Shown here piece by piece: positions 51,495-62,235 of a DNA stretch of 64,000 nucleotides (position 1 is its first letter; every line of letters begins with the position of its first letter). Both the position numbers and the translations under genes were made by a program. This DNA comes from Vibrio sp. NTOU-M3. GTDB taxonomy: Bacteria; Pseudomonadota; Gammaproteobacteria; Enterobacterales; Vibrionaceae. The notes under the pieces are model-generated. The model ran no database searches. It saw only the letters and a list, made by a program, of their open reading frames with translations, and was not told the DNA's origin. Location: the NCBI RefSeq assembly GCF_040869035.1, contig NZ_CP162101.1:1520498-1584497 (forward strand), given 5' to 3'.

Positions 51495-52923
51495 AAGGTA
51501 TCTCCAGAATAAATGTAGAAGGTGGACCAATGAGGGACATCTTTCCTCCCATTCTCCCAACCATAGATTCAACAATGGTAAGGCCGAGGCCAAGGCCACT
51601 TTTGCTAACAAATGGCTTTCTTAATTGTCGCCAGTCTTTTTGTGTTAGCGATCCTTGGTCTATAACCTTAACTACTATTTTTGAACTCGACGTTTCCACA
51701 TCAAGCATTACGGGTGCAACACCATATTTGACGGCATTGCGTATTAAATTATCGATACATGTACCAAGCCAATATACGTTTAACTTGGCAGCAACATCGT
51801 TGTTAATTCGAAACTCAATATCTCCAACAAACTCTTCTTCTACTTTATATTCAAGCCACTCTTGAACCGAAGGTACCCATTCCGTAGCAAGTGGTTTGTT
51901 GTCTGATTGAAGATAATCTTTACTTGCTTCCGCTAGCTGCCTAAGTCGTCTTGAATCTTCACATAAACGTCTAAATTCGTCGTACACCGACTCTGGTAAT
52001 TTTTCAAATTCTCGTCTAAAACCTTCAACCGTTAACGACAAGCTGGCTATCGGTGTTCTCAATTCATGCGTTAGAATTTGAAGGATCAACATACGACTCT
52101 TCATTTCTTGTCGCTTAGTATTCCAACGATAAACCGACCAGCCTAATACTAACAAGATGTTAGCAATCACCAGAACGACCATACTGATGCGTAATACATC
52201 AGAATGATCTTCTACATCCCAACACAGGTTACCACGTTGTACGAAACATGTACTTGTTTCATTCGACAACTTAAAACTAAGCCCCGCGATATCGATGTTC
52301 TTCTTCCATACATTTTGCGGGAAAATAAGGTAATTGTCGTTTTGTCGAAGCCAAAGGTTATCTTGCTCAAGGAACATACTTGAACCAGATATCAGTGCGA
52401 GAATGGTTTCTTCATTCATACGTTGCAGCCGTCCAAGCAATGTATCGTTTTCTGCTAGCGGACGTTCTTTAATGTGCATGTATTGTTGAAGTTTTTCCTG
52501 TTTGTCAGGGTGTAACGTTGCGTATCGGTTAGCATAGGTACCACCACCAGGATGGATTAGTGCACTTCTTGCAAACCATTTTGTGTTTAATTTGGTTCCT
52601 TTACACACCGCTCTAGTAAAAACTAACGGCTCAGTCACTAAAGGGCTTAGTGGAAGCTTACCCGTACAAGTTTGAGCTAATTGATAGAGACGCTGTATAT
52701 CTTTAAGTGGATATGTCCATGTTTGAGGCAGCATGGATTCAGGTGTCAACAAGCGCGTCGGATAATCCGCTTGTAATACACGAATGTCGTACGTAACTGT
52801 TGCTTCTGACGGATCAAATAGGTCAACAAACTTGTCGATTCGCTCAGGTAAGGAATCAGCAAAAGCTTGTGTTGACGCTAATAAGAAGCATAAGGATAAA
52901 GACTTTAAAGTAGTTTTAATCAA
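51469..52923 (-). CDS. vxrA: Sensor histidine kinase VxrA
   Basis: 484 residues with a signal peptide (SLCFLLASTQAFA) and a large periplasmic domain of about 230 residues (DUF3404 type). One transmembrane helix (SMVVLVIANILLVLGWSVY) follows near residue 250, then the H-box LTHELRTPIASLSLTVEGFR, N-box NLIRNAVKYGVAP and G-box SKSGLGLGLTIVESM. It is the sensor of cell-wall stress in V. cholerae (also called WigK). It is transcribed from the minus strand 150 bases after pntB, with a terminator between. Confidence 0.88.
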   Translation of the reverse strand: MIKTTLKSLSLCFLLASTQAFADSLPERIDKFVDLFDPSEATVTYDIRVLQADYPTRLLTPESMLPQTWTYPLKDIQRLYQLAQTCTGKLPLSPLVTEPLVFTRAVCKGTKLNTKWFARSALIHPGGGTYANRYATLHPDKQEKLQQYMHIKERPLAENDTLLGRLQRMNEETILALISGSSMFLEQDNLWLRQNDNYLIFPQNVWKKNIDIAGLSFKLSNETSTCFVQRGNLCWDVEDHSDVLRISMVVLVIANILLVLGWSVYRWNTKRQEMKSRMLILQILTHELRTPIASLSLTVEGFRREFEKLPESVYDEFRRLCEDSRRLRQLAEASKDYLQSDNKPLATEWVPSVQEWLEYKVEEEFVGDIEFRINNDVAAKLNVYWLGTCIDNLIRNAVKYGVAPVMLDVETSSSKIVVKVIDQGSLTQKDWRQLRKPFVSKSGLGLGLTIVESMVGRMGGKMSLIGPPSTFILEIPCETDTASR

Positions 52924-53028
52924 TGCAAAAATTCGTTAAATCAGTAAGTTACGTCTAAAGTAAAATATTATCGCAAAAATATAATTTTACAATGTGATAT
53001 TGGTGTCAATAATGTTCTAACAAAAAAC

Positions 53029-53057
53029 AAAGAAGCCAGCAAATTGCTGGCTTCTTT
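53029..53057 (-). terminator. Terminator after pntB
   Basis: AAAGAAGCCAGCAA / TTGCTGGCTTCTTT hairpin with a long stem, followed on the minus strand by TGTTTTTTG. It lies 17 bases past the pntB stop. Confidence 0.85.
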
Positions 53058-53073
53058 CTTAAGTATCCTTAGC

Positions 53074-54468
53074 TTACAAAGCTTTAGAAATCGCGTCCAC
53101 ACTTTCTTTAGCATCACCAAATAGCATTTGAGTGTTGTCTTTAAAGAACAGTGGGTTTTGTACACCCGCATAACCCGTATTCATTGAACGCTTGAATACA
53201 ATGACATTTTGCGCATTCCATACTTCTAGAACTGGCATACCTGCAATCGGGCTATTTGGATCTTCAAGTGCTGCTGGGTTCACTGTGTCATTTGCACCGA
53301 TGACTAGGACAGTATCAGTGTCAGATAGATCGTCATTGATCTCATCCATCTCCAATACGATGTCATAAGGTACTTTAGCTTCCGCTAGCAAGACATTCAT
53401 GTGACCAGGTAAGCGACCTGCTACAGGATGAATACCAAAACGGACTTCTACACCTTGTGAACGAAGCTTTTCCGTAATTTCATGCACTGGGTACTGAGCT
53501 TGGGCAACCGCCATGCCGTATCCTGGAGTAATCACAACAGACTTTGAGTTTTTCAGCATTTCAGCAACGTCTTCAGCCGTTGTTTCACGGTGCTCGCCGT
53601 GGTCAACATCACCTGAGATAACAACTTCCTGACCAAATCCCCCAGCGATTACGCTGATGAAAGAACGGTTCATTGCTTTACACATGATGTAAGACAGAAT
53701 CGCACCAGAAGAACCCACTAGTGCACCAGTTACGATCAATAGATCGTTTGCTAGCATGAAACCTGCTGCTGCTGCTGCCCAACCAGAGTATGAGTTCAGC
53801 ATCGATACAACAACTGGCATATCTGCACCACCGATTGACGCAACCAAGTGGTAACCAAATGCAAAAGCAATCAGCGTCATCACAATCAATGCAAACATGC
53901 TGCCATCAGCTTTAACGAAGTAAAGCATCAGCAAAGTAGAAACAACGATCGCTGCCAAGTTCATTTTGTGCTTATGTGGAAGATTCAATGGTGATGAAGA
54001 AATAACACCACGAAGTTTGCCGAACGCAACAATCGAACCAGTAAATGTCACTGCACCAATGAAGACACCTAAGAATACCTCAACAAGGTGAATAACATGC
54101 TCCGCTTGAATTCCAGCTAAGTCAGTTGAAACAGGTGCTGGTGGCTCGATGTAGCTGTTAAAACCAACAAGAACTGCAGCCATACCAACAAAGCTATGTA
54201 AAATAGCTACCAACTCTGGCATTTCTGTCATTTCAACTTTCTTTGCGTAGTGGATACCAATACCACCACCAATAACCATGGCAATAATCACCCAAGCAAA
54301 ACCTTGAGCATCTGGGCTGAATATCGTCGCTAGCAGCGCAATAGTCATACCAGCGATGCCATAGTAGTTGCCGTTTCTAGCGGACTCTTGTTTAGATAAA
54401 CCTGCTAAACTAAGAATAAAAAACAGCGCAGCAACAATATATGCCGCTTGTACTAATCCTGCAGACAT
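53074..54468 (-). CDS. pntB: NAD(P) transhydrogenase beta subunit PntB
   Basis: 464 residues. Nine or so helices in the first 280 residues, then the NADP-binding domain III ([72 protein letters not shown]). With PntA it makes NADPH from NADH using the proton gradient. It starts 13 bases after pntA. Confidence 0.96.
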   Translation of the reverse strand: MSAGLVQAAYIVAALFFILSLAGLSKQESARNGNYYGIAGMTIALLATIFSPDAQGFAWVIIAMVIGGGIGIHYAKKVEMTEMPELVAILHSFVGMAAVLVGFNSYIEPPAPVSTDLAGIQAEHVIHLVEVFLGVFIGAVTFTGSIVAFGKLRGVISSSPLNLPHKHKMNLAAIVVSTLLMLYFVKADGSMFALIVMTLIAFAFGYHLVASIGGADMPVVVSMLNSYSGWAAAAAGFMLANDLLIVTGALVGSSGAILSYIMCKAMNRSFISVIAGGFGQEVVISGDVDHGEHRETTAEDVAEMLKNSKSVVITPGYGMAVAQAQYPVHEITEKLRSQGVEVRFGIHPVAGRLPGHMNVLLAEAKVPYDIVLEMDEINDDLSDTDTVLVIGANDTVNPAALEDPNSPIAGMPVLEVWNAQNVIVFKRSMNTGYAGVQNPLFFKDNTQMLFGDAKESVDAISKAL

Positions 54469-54481
54469 TTGTTACTCCCTA

Positions 54482-56032
54482 CTATTGATCTTTGCGGAAC
54501 ATTTCAAGCATACGTTTGGTGACAGTAAAACCACCAAAGATGTTAATGCTTGCAATGAGCACGGCTATAAATGACAAGAAGGTAACGACTCCGCTACCCT
54601 GCCCAATCTGTAACAATGCTCCGACAACGATGATGCCCGAAATTGCGTTTGTTACCGACATAAGTGGCGTGTGTAAAGCATGTGTCACATTCCATACAAC
54701 GTAATAACCCACCACACAGGCCAAAACGAATACGGTGAAGTGAGACAAAAATGCAGCAGGTGCAACAGATGCAACCCATGCAAACGCACCTACACCAATT
54801 GCTAGTGCAGCAAACTTCTTAACAGGTGATTTAGGTTCTTCAACCTTAACCTGAGCTTGCACTGGCTCTTCTACTTTTGCTTGAGGTTGTGCAGAAACTT
54901 GAATTGGCGGTGCAGGCCACGTTACTTCACCCTCTTTAACAACCGTCACACCACGAAGTACTACGTCTTCAAAATCGATATCGATGTTACCGTCTTTCTC
55001 TTTGCACAAAAGTTTTAGCAAGTTAACAAGGTTAGTTGCGTACAATTGAGAAGATTGTGTCGGTAGACGTCCAACCATGTCGGTATAACCAACAATTTTT
55101 ACGCCATTTTCTGTGGTGATGACTTGATCCGCAACGGTGTATTCGCAGTTACCACCATTTGCAGCCGCAAGGTCGACAATCACGCTTCCCGGCTTCATGC
55201 TATCAACCATTTCTTTGGTGATTAGCTTAGGAGCAGGACGACCTGGTATCAGAGCTGTAGTTACAATAATGTCGACATCTTTTGCTTGTTCAGCATAAAG
55301 CTCTTCAGCTTTTTTGTTGAACTCTTCAGACATCTCTTTTGCGTAACCATCGCCTGAGCCTGAGTCTTCTTTGAAGTCTACTTCAAGAAACTCTGCGCCC
55401 ATCGATTGCACTTGCTCTTTTACTTCAGGACGAACATCAAATGCTCTAACAATAGCGCCAAGGCTACCTGCCGCACCGATCGCGGCTAGACCTGCTACGC
55501 CAGCACCTGCTACAAGTACTTTCGCTGGTGGAACTTTACCTGCAGCTGTGATTTGTCCTGTAAAGAAACGTCCGAACTCATGAGCAGCTTCAACAACTGC
55601 ACGGTAACCTGCGATGTTTGCCATCGAAGAAAGTGCATCAAGTGCCTGAGCTCGTGAAATACGAGGAACAGAATCCATTGCTAATACATTAATGTTCTTG
55701 CTTGAAAGCTTTTCCATTAACTCAGGGTTTTGGGCTGGCCAGATAAAACTGATCAGAGTAGCGCCTTCTTTTAATAAGGCAATCTCGTCATGGGCTTCGT
55801 CGACTAGAGGGGCATTTACTTTGAGAATAAGGTCTGAGTTCCAAACTTCATCTTTACTTACAATCGCAGCACCTGCTGCTATGAAAGCATTGTCATCGAA
55901 GCTTGCGAGTTCACCCGCTTGAGACTCAACTGAGACTTCAAATCCCAGCTTTATTAGCTGCTCTACCGATTTAGGCGAAGCCGCTACTCGCCTTTCTCCA
56001 GCGAGTATTTCTTTTGGTACACCAATTTGCAT
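54482..56032 (-). CDS. pntA: NAD(P) transhydrogenase alpha subunit PntA
   Basis: 516 residues. The NAD-binding domain I begins [20 protein letters not shown] and includes [20 protein letters not shown] and [20 protein letters not shown]. Four membrane helices close the protein. A Pro/Val/Glu-rich linker (about residues 378-402) separates the two. It is the first gene of the pntAB operon. Confidence 0.96.
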   Translation of the reverse strand: MQIGVPKEILAGERRVAASPKSVEQLIKLGFEVSVESQAGELASFDDNAFIAAGAAIVSKDEVWNSDLILKVNAPLVDEAHDEIALLKEGATLISFIWPAQNPELMEKLSSKNINVLAMDSVPRISRAQALDALSSMANIAGYRAVVEAAHEFGRFFTGQITAAGKVPPAKVLVAGAGVAGLAAIGAAGSLGAIVRAFDVRPEVKEQVQSMGAEFLEVDFKEDSGSGDGYAKEMSEEFNKKAEELYAEQAKDVDIIVTTALIPGRPAPKLITKEMVDSMKPGSVIVDLAAANGGNCEYTVADQVITTENGVKIVGYTDMVGRLPTQSSQLYATNLVNLLKLLCKEKDGNIDIDFEDVVLRGVTVVKEGEVTWPAPPIQVSAQPQAKVEEPVQAQVKVEEPKSPVKKFAALAIGVGAFAWVASVAPAAFLSHFTVFVLACVVGYYVVWNVTHALHTPLMSVTNAISGIIVVGALLQIGQGSGVVTFLSFIAVLIASINIFGGFTVTKRMLEMFRKDQ

Positions 56033-56263
56033 AGCTATTCCTTGACTATTGGCACAATGATTATTCTTTTTTTATCTAACGGCTGTACGAGTTTCAAGTG
56101 TTTTGTAATTAAAATACAAAAAATCATTACATATAACGTTAAGTAATGGACTATTTTGCTTTATATGAAGGTAATCAAACAACACTTTTGAAGCTGAACA
56201 GAGGTCAAACCAGTATTTGTAATTACTTGTAAAAGTTAAAGATTAATCATCAATCCTAAAAAA

Positions 56264-56293
56264 AGAGTCATCAGCATAACGGCTAATGACTCT
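56264..56293 (-). terminator. Terminator after HlyU-family gene
   Basis: AGAGTCAT-cAGC / GCTa-ATGACTCT hairpin, with a T-run on the minus strand. The remainder of the 290-base gap to pntA holds nothing recognised except presumed promoters. Confidence 0.75.
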
Positions 56294-56326
56294 CAAATTT
56301 ATGACTCGTGTCAAGTTGGTGCATTT

Positions 56327-56605
56327 CTAATCAAAAATTTTACCGTTCATTTGATCAATGAACATTTGGGCTTTCTTTAGCATAAATTCATTCGCATCAT
56401 TTTCGTTCGACAGCACATCAGACCGTATAAATCGATGAGTTTTTGTTTCGTCATCAATTTGTTGTGTAATTCTACCAGCAATACGAAACTGACCATTTTC
56501 AGCCATTGCCTCGGCATAAATCAAAAAACCTTTATATTCTAAAGGTTCTACTTCTTTTATTGTTTGTGGTTTTGAACCACCAAATAGACGAGAAAACAGC
56601 CCCAC
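56327..56605 (-). CDS. HlyU-family (PF10115) small protein
   Basis: 92 residues from a GTG at 56605 with GGAG 6 bases upstream. The start MGLFSRLFGG followed by VEPLEYKGFLIYAEAMAENG and QFRIAGRITQ is typical of the PF10115 family called HlyU, which is unrelated to the ArsR-type HlyU of V. cholerae despite the name. It starts 3 bases after the ComFB gene. Confidence 0.8.
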   Translation of the reverse strand: MGLFSRLFGGSKPQTIKEVEPLEYKGFLIYAEAMAENGQFRIAGRITQQIDDETKTHRFIRSDVLSNENDANEFMLKKAQMFIDQMNGKIFD

Positions 56606-56608
56606 GTC

Positions 56609-56986
56609 TCACTCCTTCTTGCCGTGTTTGGTTTGAATAAGTGGTTTCTCAAACCACTCCAATTCCGCATTATCATCATACCCAGGACGATAAAACACAA
56701 CGGGAACTTCATCATTTCTCTTTAGGCGCCTATCATCAATAACCATCGACTTTGCAGATTCTATTGCATCAACTGCTGCCTGCTTTAAGGTTACCAAGCG
56801 TTTTTCAGGCAACGCAGATAAGAAATCAATATCGTGGCGTATGTATACAGGCCTTAACTGGTTAAGAGCCAAACACGCTAGGTCTGCCAACTGTTCATTA
56901 TTAAATTGATCAACATATTCTTTCTTTGCGAGAACTTGCCCAACGAGAGTTTCCATATAGTTATGTACATCGACACTGATTTGCAT
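56609..56986 (-). CDS. ComFB-domain protein (possible c-di-GMP receptor)
   Basis: 125 residues from ATG 56986, with AGGAG 9 bases upstream. ISVDVHNYMETLVGQVLA and ADLACLALNQLRPVYIRHDI match the late competence ComFB family, some members of which bind cyclic di-nucleotides. It is followed closely by the HlyU-family gene and is divergent from a diguanylate cyclase, which supports a c-di-GMP link, though this is inference. Confidence 0.8.
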   Translation of the reverse strand: MQISVDVHNYMETLVGQVLAKKEYVDQFNNEQLADLACLALNQLRPVYIRHDIDFLSALPEKRLVTLKQAAVDAIESAKSMVIDDRRLKRNDEVPVVFYRPGYDDNAELEWFEKPLIQTKHGKKE

Positions 56987-57211
56987 ACACCTAACTCCTA
57001 CCTTTAATTCAAAATCCACACTATCAAGCATCTAGTATATGAATAAATTTGTTCAAGAAAGCAAAAATTCAAATACTTATTGTTCATTTATTCATTGTAG
57101 CTCATACTTGAAGCCGATTTTGCACTTTTAGTTTAGTAAAAAGCTTGGAAAATCATTAAATAGAAGTATGCTAAGTAATTTGTCATTATCTCATTCGGTT
57201 AGGCTCACTAG

Positions 57212-58486
57212 ATGTCTTTTTCGTTAGTCACGTCGAACTGGTTTCGTTTGTCGTTTCCATTATTATTACTAACTTTGATCAGTTTAGGAATGAGTAACGT
57301 CATTTCAGTAACGAAAGCAAATATCGATTTTGCTTCAAACTTACCATTTGTATTGTTCGTTTCAGTTATTTTGTTAGGACACGCATTCAAACAAAGCCGT
57401 ATTGCGATGGTGTCTACAGCAATGCTTACCGCGTACTGGATAATTATAAATTGGCTTCAAGTCCCTCTTTCTAGCGGCACAACACTGCTTGAGTTATCTT
57501 TGTTGGCTTTTCTTTTACCTGTCGCCTGTCTACTTGTGTATCCACTTAGTGATTCGGGCGTCTTAAGTAAAACTTATTTAGGTTACACTGTAACTATCTC
57601 TTTATTTATTTCATGGTGTTATCTCATTTTGACCCACTATTATGATGGTGGATTTGAAAATATAGACGACACTTTTCTCTTTATTATCCCCGAGATATCG
57701 CGCTTACCATTCATTTTGGTTCTCTATTTAGTGGGGTTAATTTTATGTTGTGCCATTTTGGTTTTGCGTCAAAACCGAATTACAGATGCTGTAGTTTACA
57801 GCTCAATCATGTTTGCTAGTGTGACGTTCATTTTTTTCCATGTACCCTACATTTCAAGCACCATGTTCACAATTGCCGGGCTACTACTCCTTGTGTATGT
57901 CATTTCGGCCAGTTACGAGCTCGCCTTTAACGACAGATTAACCAGCATTCCTGGACGGCTTGCCCTAGAATCTGATCTTAAACTTCTGGGCCGCAAATAC
58001 ACAATTGCTATGTTAGATATCGACCACTTCAAATCTTTCAACGATACTTATGGTCATGACACAGGTGACGATGTGTTAAGGCTAGTAGCGAGTAAATTGC
58101 GAGACATTAGTGGTAAAGCGAAAGTTTATCGTTATGGCGGCGAGGAGTTCACGGTCCTATTTCGTGGAAAACATGTTGACGACACAGTACAACACCTAGA
58201 GTTATTAAGAGAATCCGTAGAGAGTTACGATATGGTGTTACGTAATTCTGATTCACGACCTAAAAGTGACAAAAAGGGAAGCCAGAAACGGGGAGCTGCG
58301 GAAAAAGAGAATGAAGTGGTGAATGTAACCATCAGTATTGGCGTCTCGGATAACAGCGAACATCACTACGTTTCGCAAGTTATGAAAGCGGCAGATGAAG
58401 CATTATATAAGGCAAAAAAAGCAGGCCGAAATAAAGTAGTCACCAGCCGAAAGCTAGATTTAGACTCATTCTTGGTTAAAAAATAA
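57212..58486 (+). CDS. Membrane-bound diguanylate cyclase (GGDEF)
   Basis: 424 residues. The N-terminal 235 residues form about eight helices, of the MASE type. The GGDEF domain follows (TIAMLDIDHFKSFNDTYGHD, signature VYRYGGEEFTVLF). A positively charged linker near residues 340-365 (SDKKGSQKRGAAEKENE) interrupts the domain before VNVTISIGVSDNS. No RxxD inhibitory site was seen 5 residues before the signature. Its last 21 bases overlap the convergent gene. Confidence 0.9.
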   Translation: MSFSLVTSNWFRLSFPLLLLTLISLGMSNVISVTKANIDFASNLPFVLFVSVILLGHAFKQSRIAMVSTAMLTAYWIIINWLQVPLSSGTTLLELSLLAFLLPVACLLVYPLSDSGVLSKTYLGYTVTISLFISWCYLILTHYYDGGFENIDDTFLFIIPEISRLPFILVLYLVGLILCCAILVLRQNRITDAVVYSSIMFASVTFIFFHVPYISSTMFTIAGLLLLVYVISASYELAFNDRLTSIPGRLALESDLKLLGRKYTIAMLDIDHFKSFNDTYGHDTGDDVLRLVASKLRDISGKAKVYRYGGEEFTVLFRGKHVDDTVQHLELLRESVESYDMVLRNSDSRPKSDKKGSQKRGAAEKENEVVNVTISIGVSDNSEHHYVSQVMKAADEALYKAKKAGRNKVVTSRKLDLDSFLVKK

Positions 58487-59449
58487 AACGATACTGCCCC
58501 CCATCAGGGCACTACCGTAGTTAAAATTTAAACCTATTCCGACATTATCAATCCAATCAAATTTAAACGGAGGAGTCATTAACCAACCAAATGACGTTTC
58601 GTAATAATGATTGGTTCCCATTGGTGTTTCAGTATCTCCTCCTACATCAATACGGCGAAAGCTGGCATAAACAGACTGAACGCTTTCTTTCCAATGAGTG
58701 ATATCGTAAAACGCTTCAACACCTGAAGCTAAATACCATCCCTCTGGGTTACCAACATCTCCGTAGTTTGCTTCACCCCAGCCATAACCATAGAAATAGT
58801 GCGCAGCAGACGTTGCATTCCAACTTCCCCACTTTTCAGCAGAATCATATTTTAGTTCGATATGAGGTTCTGCTGATACAGCCCAAGCATCGGTATTAAA
58901 AACTACCCCATTTAATTTAGGTTTTAATGCTTGAGAGTATTGGCTTTTATAATCGTGGTTATTCTTAAAGTATTGTAAATGTACACCTAACCCAGGGGTC
59001 ACAGTCCAGCTCTCACCAAGTTTGTATTGATAGCGATATGCACTAAACGCCCCCAAGATAAATTGCTCTTGATAATCTTGCTCATCACCTTGTCTTACTT
59101 CAACATCTTGAGCAGATGCTAAAACGGAGAGTCGGGTAACAACTCGGTGCTTATTGACAGCCTCACTGTCACTTAGCTCAAAAGTGAAAGGGAGAGTTGA
59201 TACTGCAATTTGCTGCCTGAGCCGAATAGACTCCTCTGAACCAATTTTATCGTTTGAAAGATTAAACCAATCATTTGGATCAAAGTCATGCACTCCGAAA
59301 GTCAGAACTTCACTGTCGGTCATTACAATCGCAGCTGAGAAAGACTGCTCTAGATATCTTTGAATCGAGTCATTGCCTTTAGCAAGGCAAAGTACAGGAA
59401 AAGTGGCTACTAAAGTAACCAATATAGGACGTGTAGATTGAATTAACAT
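58466..59449 (-). CDS. Solitary outer-membrane autotransporter-type beta-barrel protein
   Basis: 327 residues with a signal peptide (VTLVATFPVLCLAK). Repeated amphipathic strands rich in aromatic residues end with GSALMGGSIVLFF. This is the Vibrio family of stand-alone autotransporter-like barrels. It converges with the diguanylate cyclase gene and overlaps it by 21 bp. Confidence 0.75.
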   Translation of the reverse strand: MLIQSTRPILVTLVATFPVLCLAKGNDSIQRYLEQSFSAAIVMTDSEVLTFGVHDFDPNDWFNLSNDKIGSEESIRLRQQIAVSTLPFTFELSDSEAVNKHRVVTRLSVLASAQDVEVRQGDEQDYQEQFILGAFSAYRYQYKLGESWTVTPGLGVHLQYFKNNHDYKSQYSQALKPKLNGVVFNTDAWAVSAEPHIELKYDSAEKWGSWNATSAAHYFYGYGWGEANYGDVGNPEGWYLASGVEAFYDITHWKESVQSVYASFRRIDVGGDTETPMGTNHYYETSFGWLMTPPFKFDWIDNVGIGLNFNYGSALMGGSIVLFFNQE

Positions 59450-59534
59450 CTTCTAAAAACAAGCATTCATCGGCATAAACGCACATTCGGTGTGGCGGTA
59501 AAGTACTCGGAAACCGCCGTTTAATCAATAAAAA

Positions 59535-60485
59535 TCATCTTAAAGGCGAATTGCCATCAATGAACATATAATTGTTTTTCCCCTGTTTTTTCGCTTCATA
59601 CAACGCGTTATCAGCAAGTTTATAAAGCTCATCAATAGACTCGAAACCTTTTGGTGTTAAACTCAACACCCCCTGTGACACCGTCACTACCTGCGCAGCG
59701 GCACTATATTCATGTTTTAGTTTCAAAGCATCCAAAGCTTTATGTATCCGTTTCGCTTCGATTAACGCTTGCTCCGCATCGGTATGGCCTAACAAAACAA
59801 CAAATTCCTCGCCACCATAACGCCCAACAGTTTCATCACTGCGAGTAAATAGCTCTTGCAGCATGTCCGCTAGCGCGATTAAACACTTATCACCTTCAAT
59901 ATGACCGTAGTTATCGTTATAAAGCTTGAAGTTATCGACATCTAACAATATGAGACTCATTGGAAGTTGATGACGTCCATGAATCGAAATCAATTCACTG
60001 ATCTTGTTATCTATAAATCTTCGATTCTTAATTTTAGTCAGTCCATCTTCACTGGCTAATAGTTCAAGCTCTTGATTTAGCTTTGCCAACTGAGCTGTTT
60101 TTGCGTCTAACTCTCTTCTCATAAACGCAATACGTTGCATCGCAATCAATTTAGAGTTCAGTACGAGCTTATCTACTGGTTTTGTTAGATAGTCGTCACC
60201 ACCGGCTTCTATCGCTTTCGCGATCATGGTGGGCTCGTCATGGCTACTCAGAAATATAATGGGTACCCAATCTGGGTATTGTGATCTTATCTCCCTAGAT
60301 ACTTGGAATCCATCCATTTCAGGCATCGAAATATCAAGTAAAACGAGTTCGGGTTGAAAGTTTGGGTATATCTTTAATGCTTCGCTCCCAGAGGCCGCCA
60401 TTTCAACGCTATGACCTAATTGTTTAAGGCGTATTGCCAGTTGCATGCGCTCCATTTGCACGTCATCAACAAGCAATATCCGCAT
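59535..60485 (-). CDS. Response-regulator diguanylate cyclase (REC-GGDEF)
   Basis: 316 residues if it starts at ATG 60485; upstream in-frame GTG codons at 60506 and 60512 are alternatives, the first with GAGGGG well placed. REC domain with phospho-acceptor in LVLLDISMPEMDGFQVSR and lysine in YLTKPVDKLV, a coiled linker, and a GGDEF domain (SLILLDVDNFKLYNDNYGHI, TVGRYGGEEFVVLLG). It makes c-di-GMP in response to an unknown kinase. Confidence 0.92.
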   Translation of the reverse strand: MRILLVDDVQMERMQLAIRLKQLGHSVEMAASGSEALKIYPNFQPELVLLDISMPEMDGFQVSREIRSQYPDWVPIIFLSSHDEPTMIAKAIEAGGDDYLTKPVDKLVLNSKLIAMQRIAFMRRELDAKTAQLAKLNQELELLASEDGLTKIKNRRFIDNKISELISIHGRHQLPMSLILLDVDNFKLYNDNYGHIEGDKCLIALADMLQELFTRSDETVGRYGGEEFVVLLGHTDAEQALIEAKRIHKALDALKLKHEYSAAAQVVTVSQGVLSLTPKGFESIDELYKLADNALYEAKKQGKNNYMFIDGNSPLR

Positions 60486-60661
60486 GGAAGAACCTGTTAT
60501 CTCCACGATCACCCCTCATAAACATTGTATATTTGCTGACAATATCAGATAAATCAGCTGTTTAATCTTAAGGATACGCCAGAGTTCGGCAATCATCCAG
60601 CAAGGTTGACTTTTATCAGATTTTTTTTAGCATAGCGTTTTTAAGTAATGAGATTGAGACT

Positions 60662-61099
60662 ATGTCTGACGTTAATCAAACTGAGCAAGAGAAAGTGGAC
60701 TTAGAAGCCATTTCCCCAGAACTTCGTCAAGTAATTGAATTTGATGGTGTTCATGAATCTATGTACCCAATGGTGACCTCTATTCACCAAGTATCTGAAG
60801 AAGCGGTACGAGAATCTTGGGAGGAGTTACCAAAGAGCGCTCAAAATATTCTAGACAATTTTGAGCAATTCCACGCCTTGGTTTCTGTCAGTCAGGCATT
60901 TGCGGGCTTAAATGTAATGGAAGAGTTCCCAACTCTTAACTTACCAGAAGGCATGACAGAAGAAGAGAAAGAAGAATACCGTGCGACATTGCTCGATCAG
61001 GTTCTACACAATTGTGTGAAAGACATGGTCAAACAAATTAAAAAAGCACGTCGTGACCCAATTTTAAAACGTGACTTTACTGACGTTTTCGAAAAATAA
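60662..61099 (+). CDS. DUF3069 protein
   Basis: 145 residues, acidic and helical: VIEFDGVHESMYPMVTSIHQ and LLDQVLHNCVKDMVKQIKKA. This is DUF3069, found in vibrios and relatives; function unknown. It is followed by a strong terminator. Confidence 0.82.
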   Translation: MSDVNQTEQEKVDLEAISPELRQVIEFDGVHESMYPMVTSIHQVSEEAVRESWEELPKSAQNILDNFEQFHALVSVSQAFAGLNVMEEFPTLNLPEGMTEEEKEEYRATLLDQVLHNCVKDMVKQIKKARRDPILKRDFTDVFEK

Positions 61100-61130
61100 T
61101 TAAAAAAGCCGCGCACAGCGGCTTTTTTAA
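61100..61130. terminator. Bidirectional terminator between DUF3069 and modC
   Basis: TTAAAAAAGCCGC / GCGGCTTTTTTAA perfect 13-bp stem with loop GCACA. Confidence 0.92.
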
Positions 61131-62233
61131 TGTGATAACGCAATATCTCGCTGCGTTACACTCACCCCTTTAACCTGAGCATAGACACGTTGCCCTTTCT
61201 TCAAGCTCAGCTCTTCTAGCGCCCATGTGGTGATGGTGGCAGCAAGATAGCAGTTTGGCCCAAGCTCCAGCCCGATAGAGACACTTTGTTTGTTTCCTGT
61301 ATGGCTCAATATCTCGATACTGTGAATCGAACATTTCAAAACATTTCGTATTGATGTTTGTTCAGGCTCGACTAGTGTAATAGACACATCACTGGCTTTG
61401 ACTTGCAGCCGAACTTTAGTTTCAGGCGCATTATTGATTCTTTGAACCCAAAGAGCCGCATCGGTCGTTAACTCAATCAGTGATAAGCCATAACGCTCAC
61501 TATGTTTGAGCACTTTGCCTTCAAATAAAGAGCTTTGATCTGAAAAAGATTGCCACGGTCTCATTGCGTGTGATGACCAGACTTTTTCTATTGGTCCGCT
61601 CTGGACTACCTCGCCTTTTTCCACAACAACAAGATGATTGGCCAAACGTAAAATCTCGTTCATGCTGTGAGTGACGTATAAAATGGGAACATTCACGGTA
61701 TTCGCCAACTCTTCAAGAAAAGGCAGTACTTCTCTTTTTCTTGGCAGGTCCAAAGACGCTAATGGCTCATCCATCAGCAGCACTTCCGGCTTAGTTAATA
61801 ACGCTCTACCAATTGCAACACGCTGCTTTTCCCCACCAGACAACTCAATCGGATACCGATCTAATAACTTATCAAGCGCAAGTAAGGCTGTAATTTGCGA
61901 AAAATGGACATCATCTTTGCCTTTTGCGCCATAAAGCAAGTTGCTCTTTACCTTCATATGAGGAAACAGGCGAGATTCCTGAAAAACGTATCCAATTTTT
62001 CTTTTGTGGACAGGCACATTGATACCATCTGTTGAGCAAAATAAGATTTTGTCTGAAATAGTCACTTTGCCAGATGCTGGCGTAGATAAGCCAGCAATCA
62101 CATTGATTAGCGATGTTTTACCTGCACCTGAACGACCAAATATTGCGGTAATGCCAGTTGGTGGAAGCGTAAGATCAACAGAAAAATCCGTATCTCCTAA
62201 TGTTTGGGTAAATTGGACCAATATGTTTGACAT
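61127..62233 (-). CDS. modC: Molybdate ABC transporter ATP-binding protein ModC
   Basis: 368 residues from ATG 62233; longer extensions run into modB. Walker A IFGRSGAGKTSLINVIAG, signature ELSGGEKQRVAIGRAL, Walker B VLLMDEPLASLD, and a C-terminal mop-like molybdate-binding domain (VRLQVKASDVSITLVEPEQT). It powers molybdate uptake with ModB and ModA. It overlaps the stop of modB by no bases but starts 3 bases before it. Confidence 0.95.
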   Translation of the reverse strand: MSNILVQFTQTLGDTDFSVDLTLPPTGITAIFGRSGAGKTSLINVIAGLSTPASGKVTISDKILFCSTDGINVPVHKRKIGYVFQESRLFPHMKVKSNLLYGAKGKDDVHFSQITALLALDKLLDRYPIELSGGEKQRVAIGRALLTKPEVLLMDEPLASLDLPRKREVLPFLEELANTVNVPILYVTHSMNEILRLANHLVVVEKGEVVQSGPIEKVWSSHAMRPWQSFSDQSSLFEGKVLKHSERYGLSLIELTTDAALWVQRINNAPETKVRLQVKASDVSITLVEPEQTSIRNVLKCSIHSIEILSHTGNKQSVSIGLELGPNCYLAATITTWALEELSLKKGQRVYAQVKGVSVTQRDIALSH

Positions 62234-62235
62234 AA

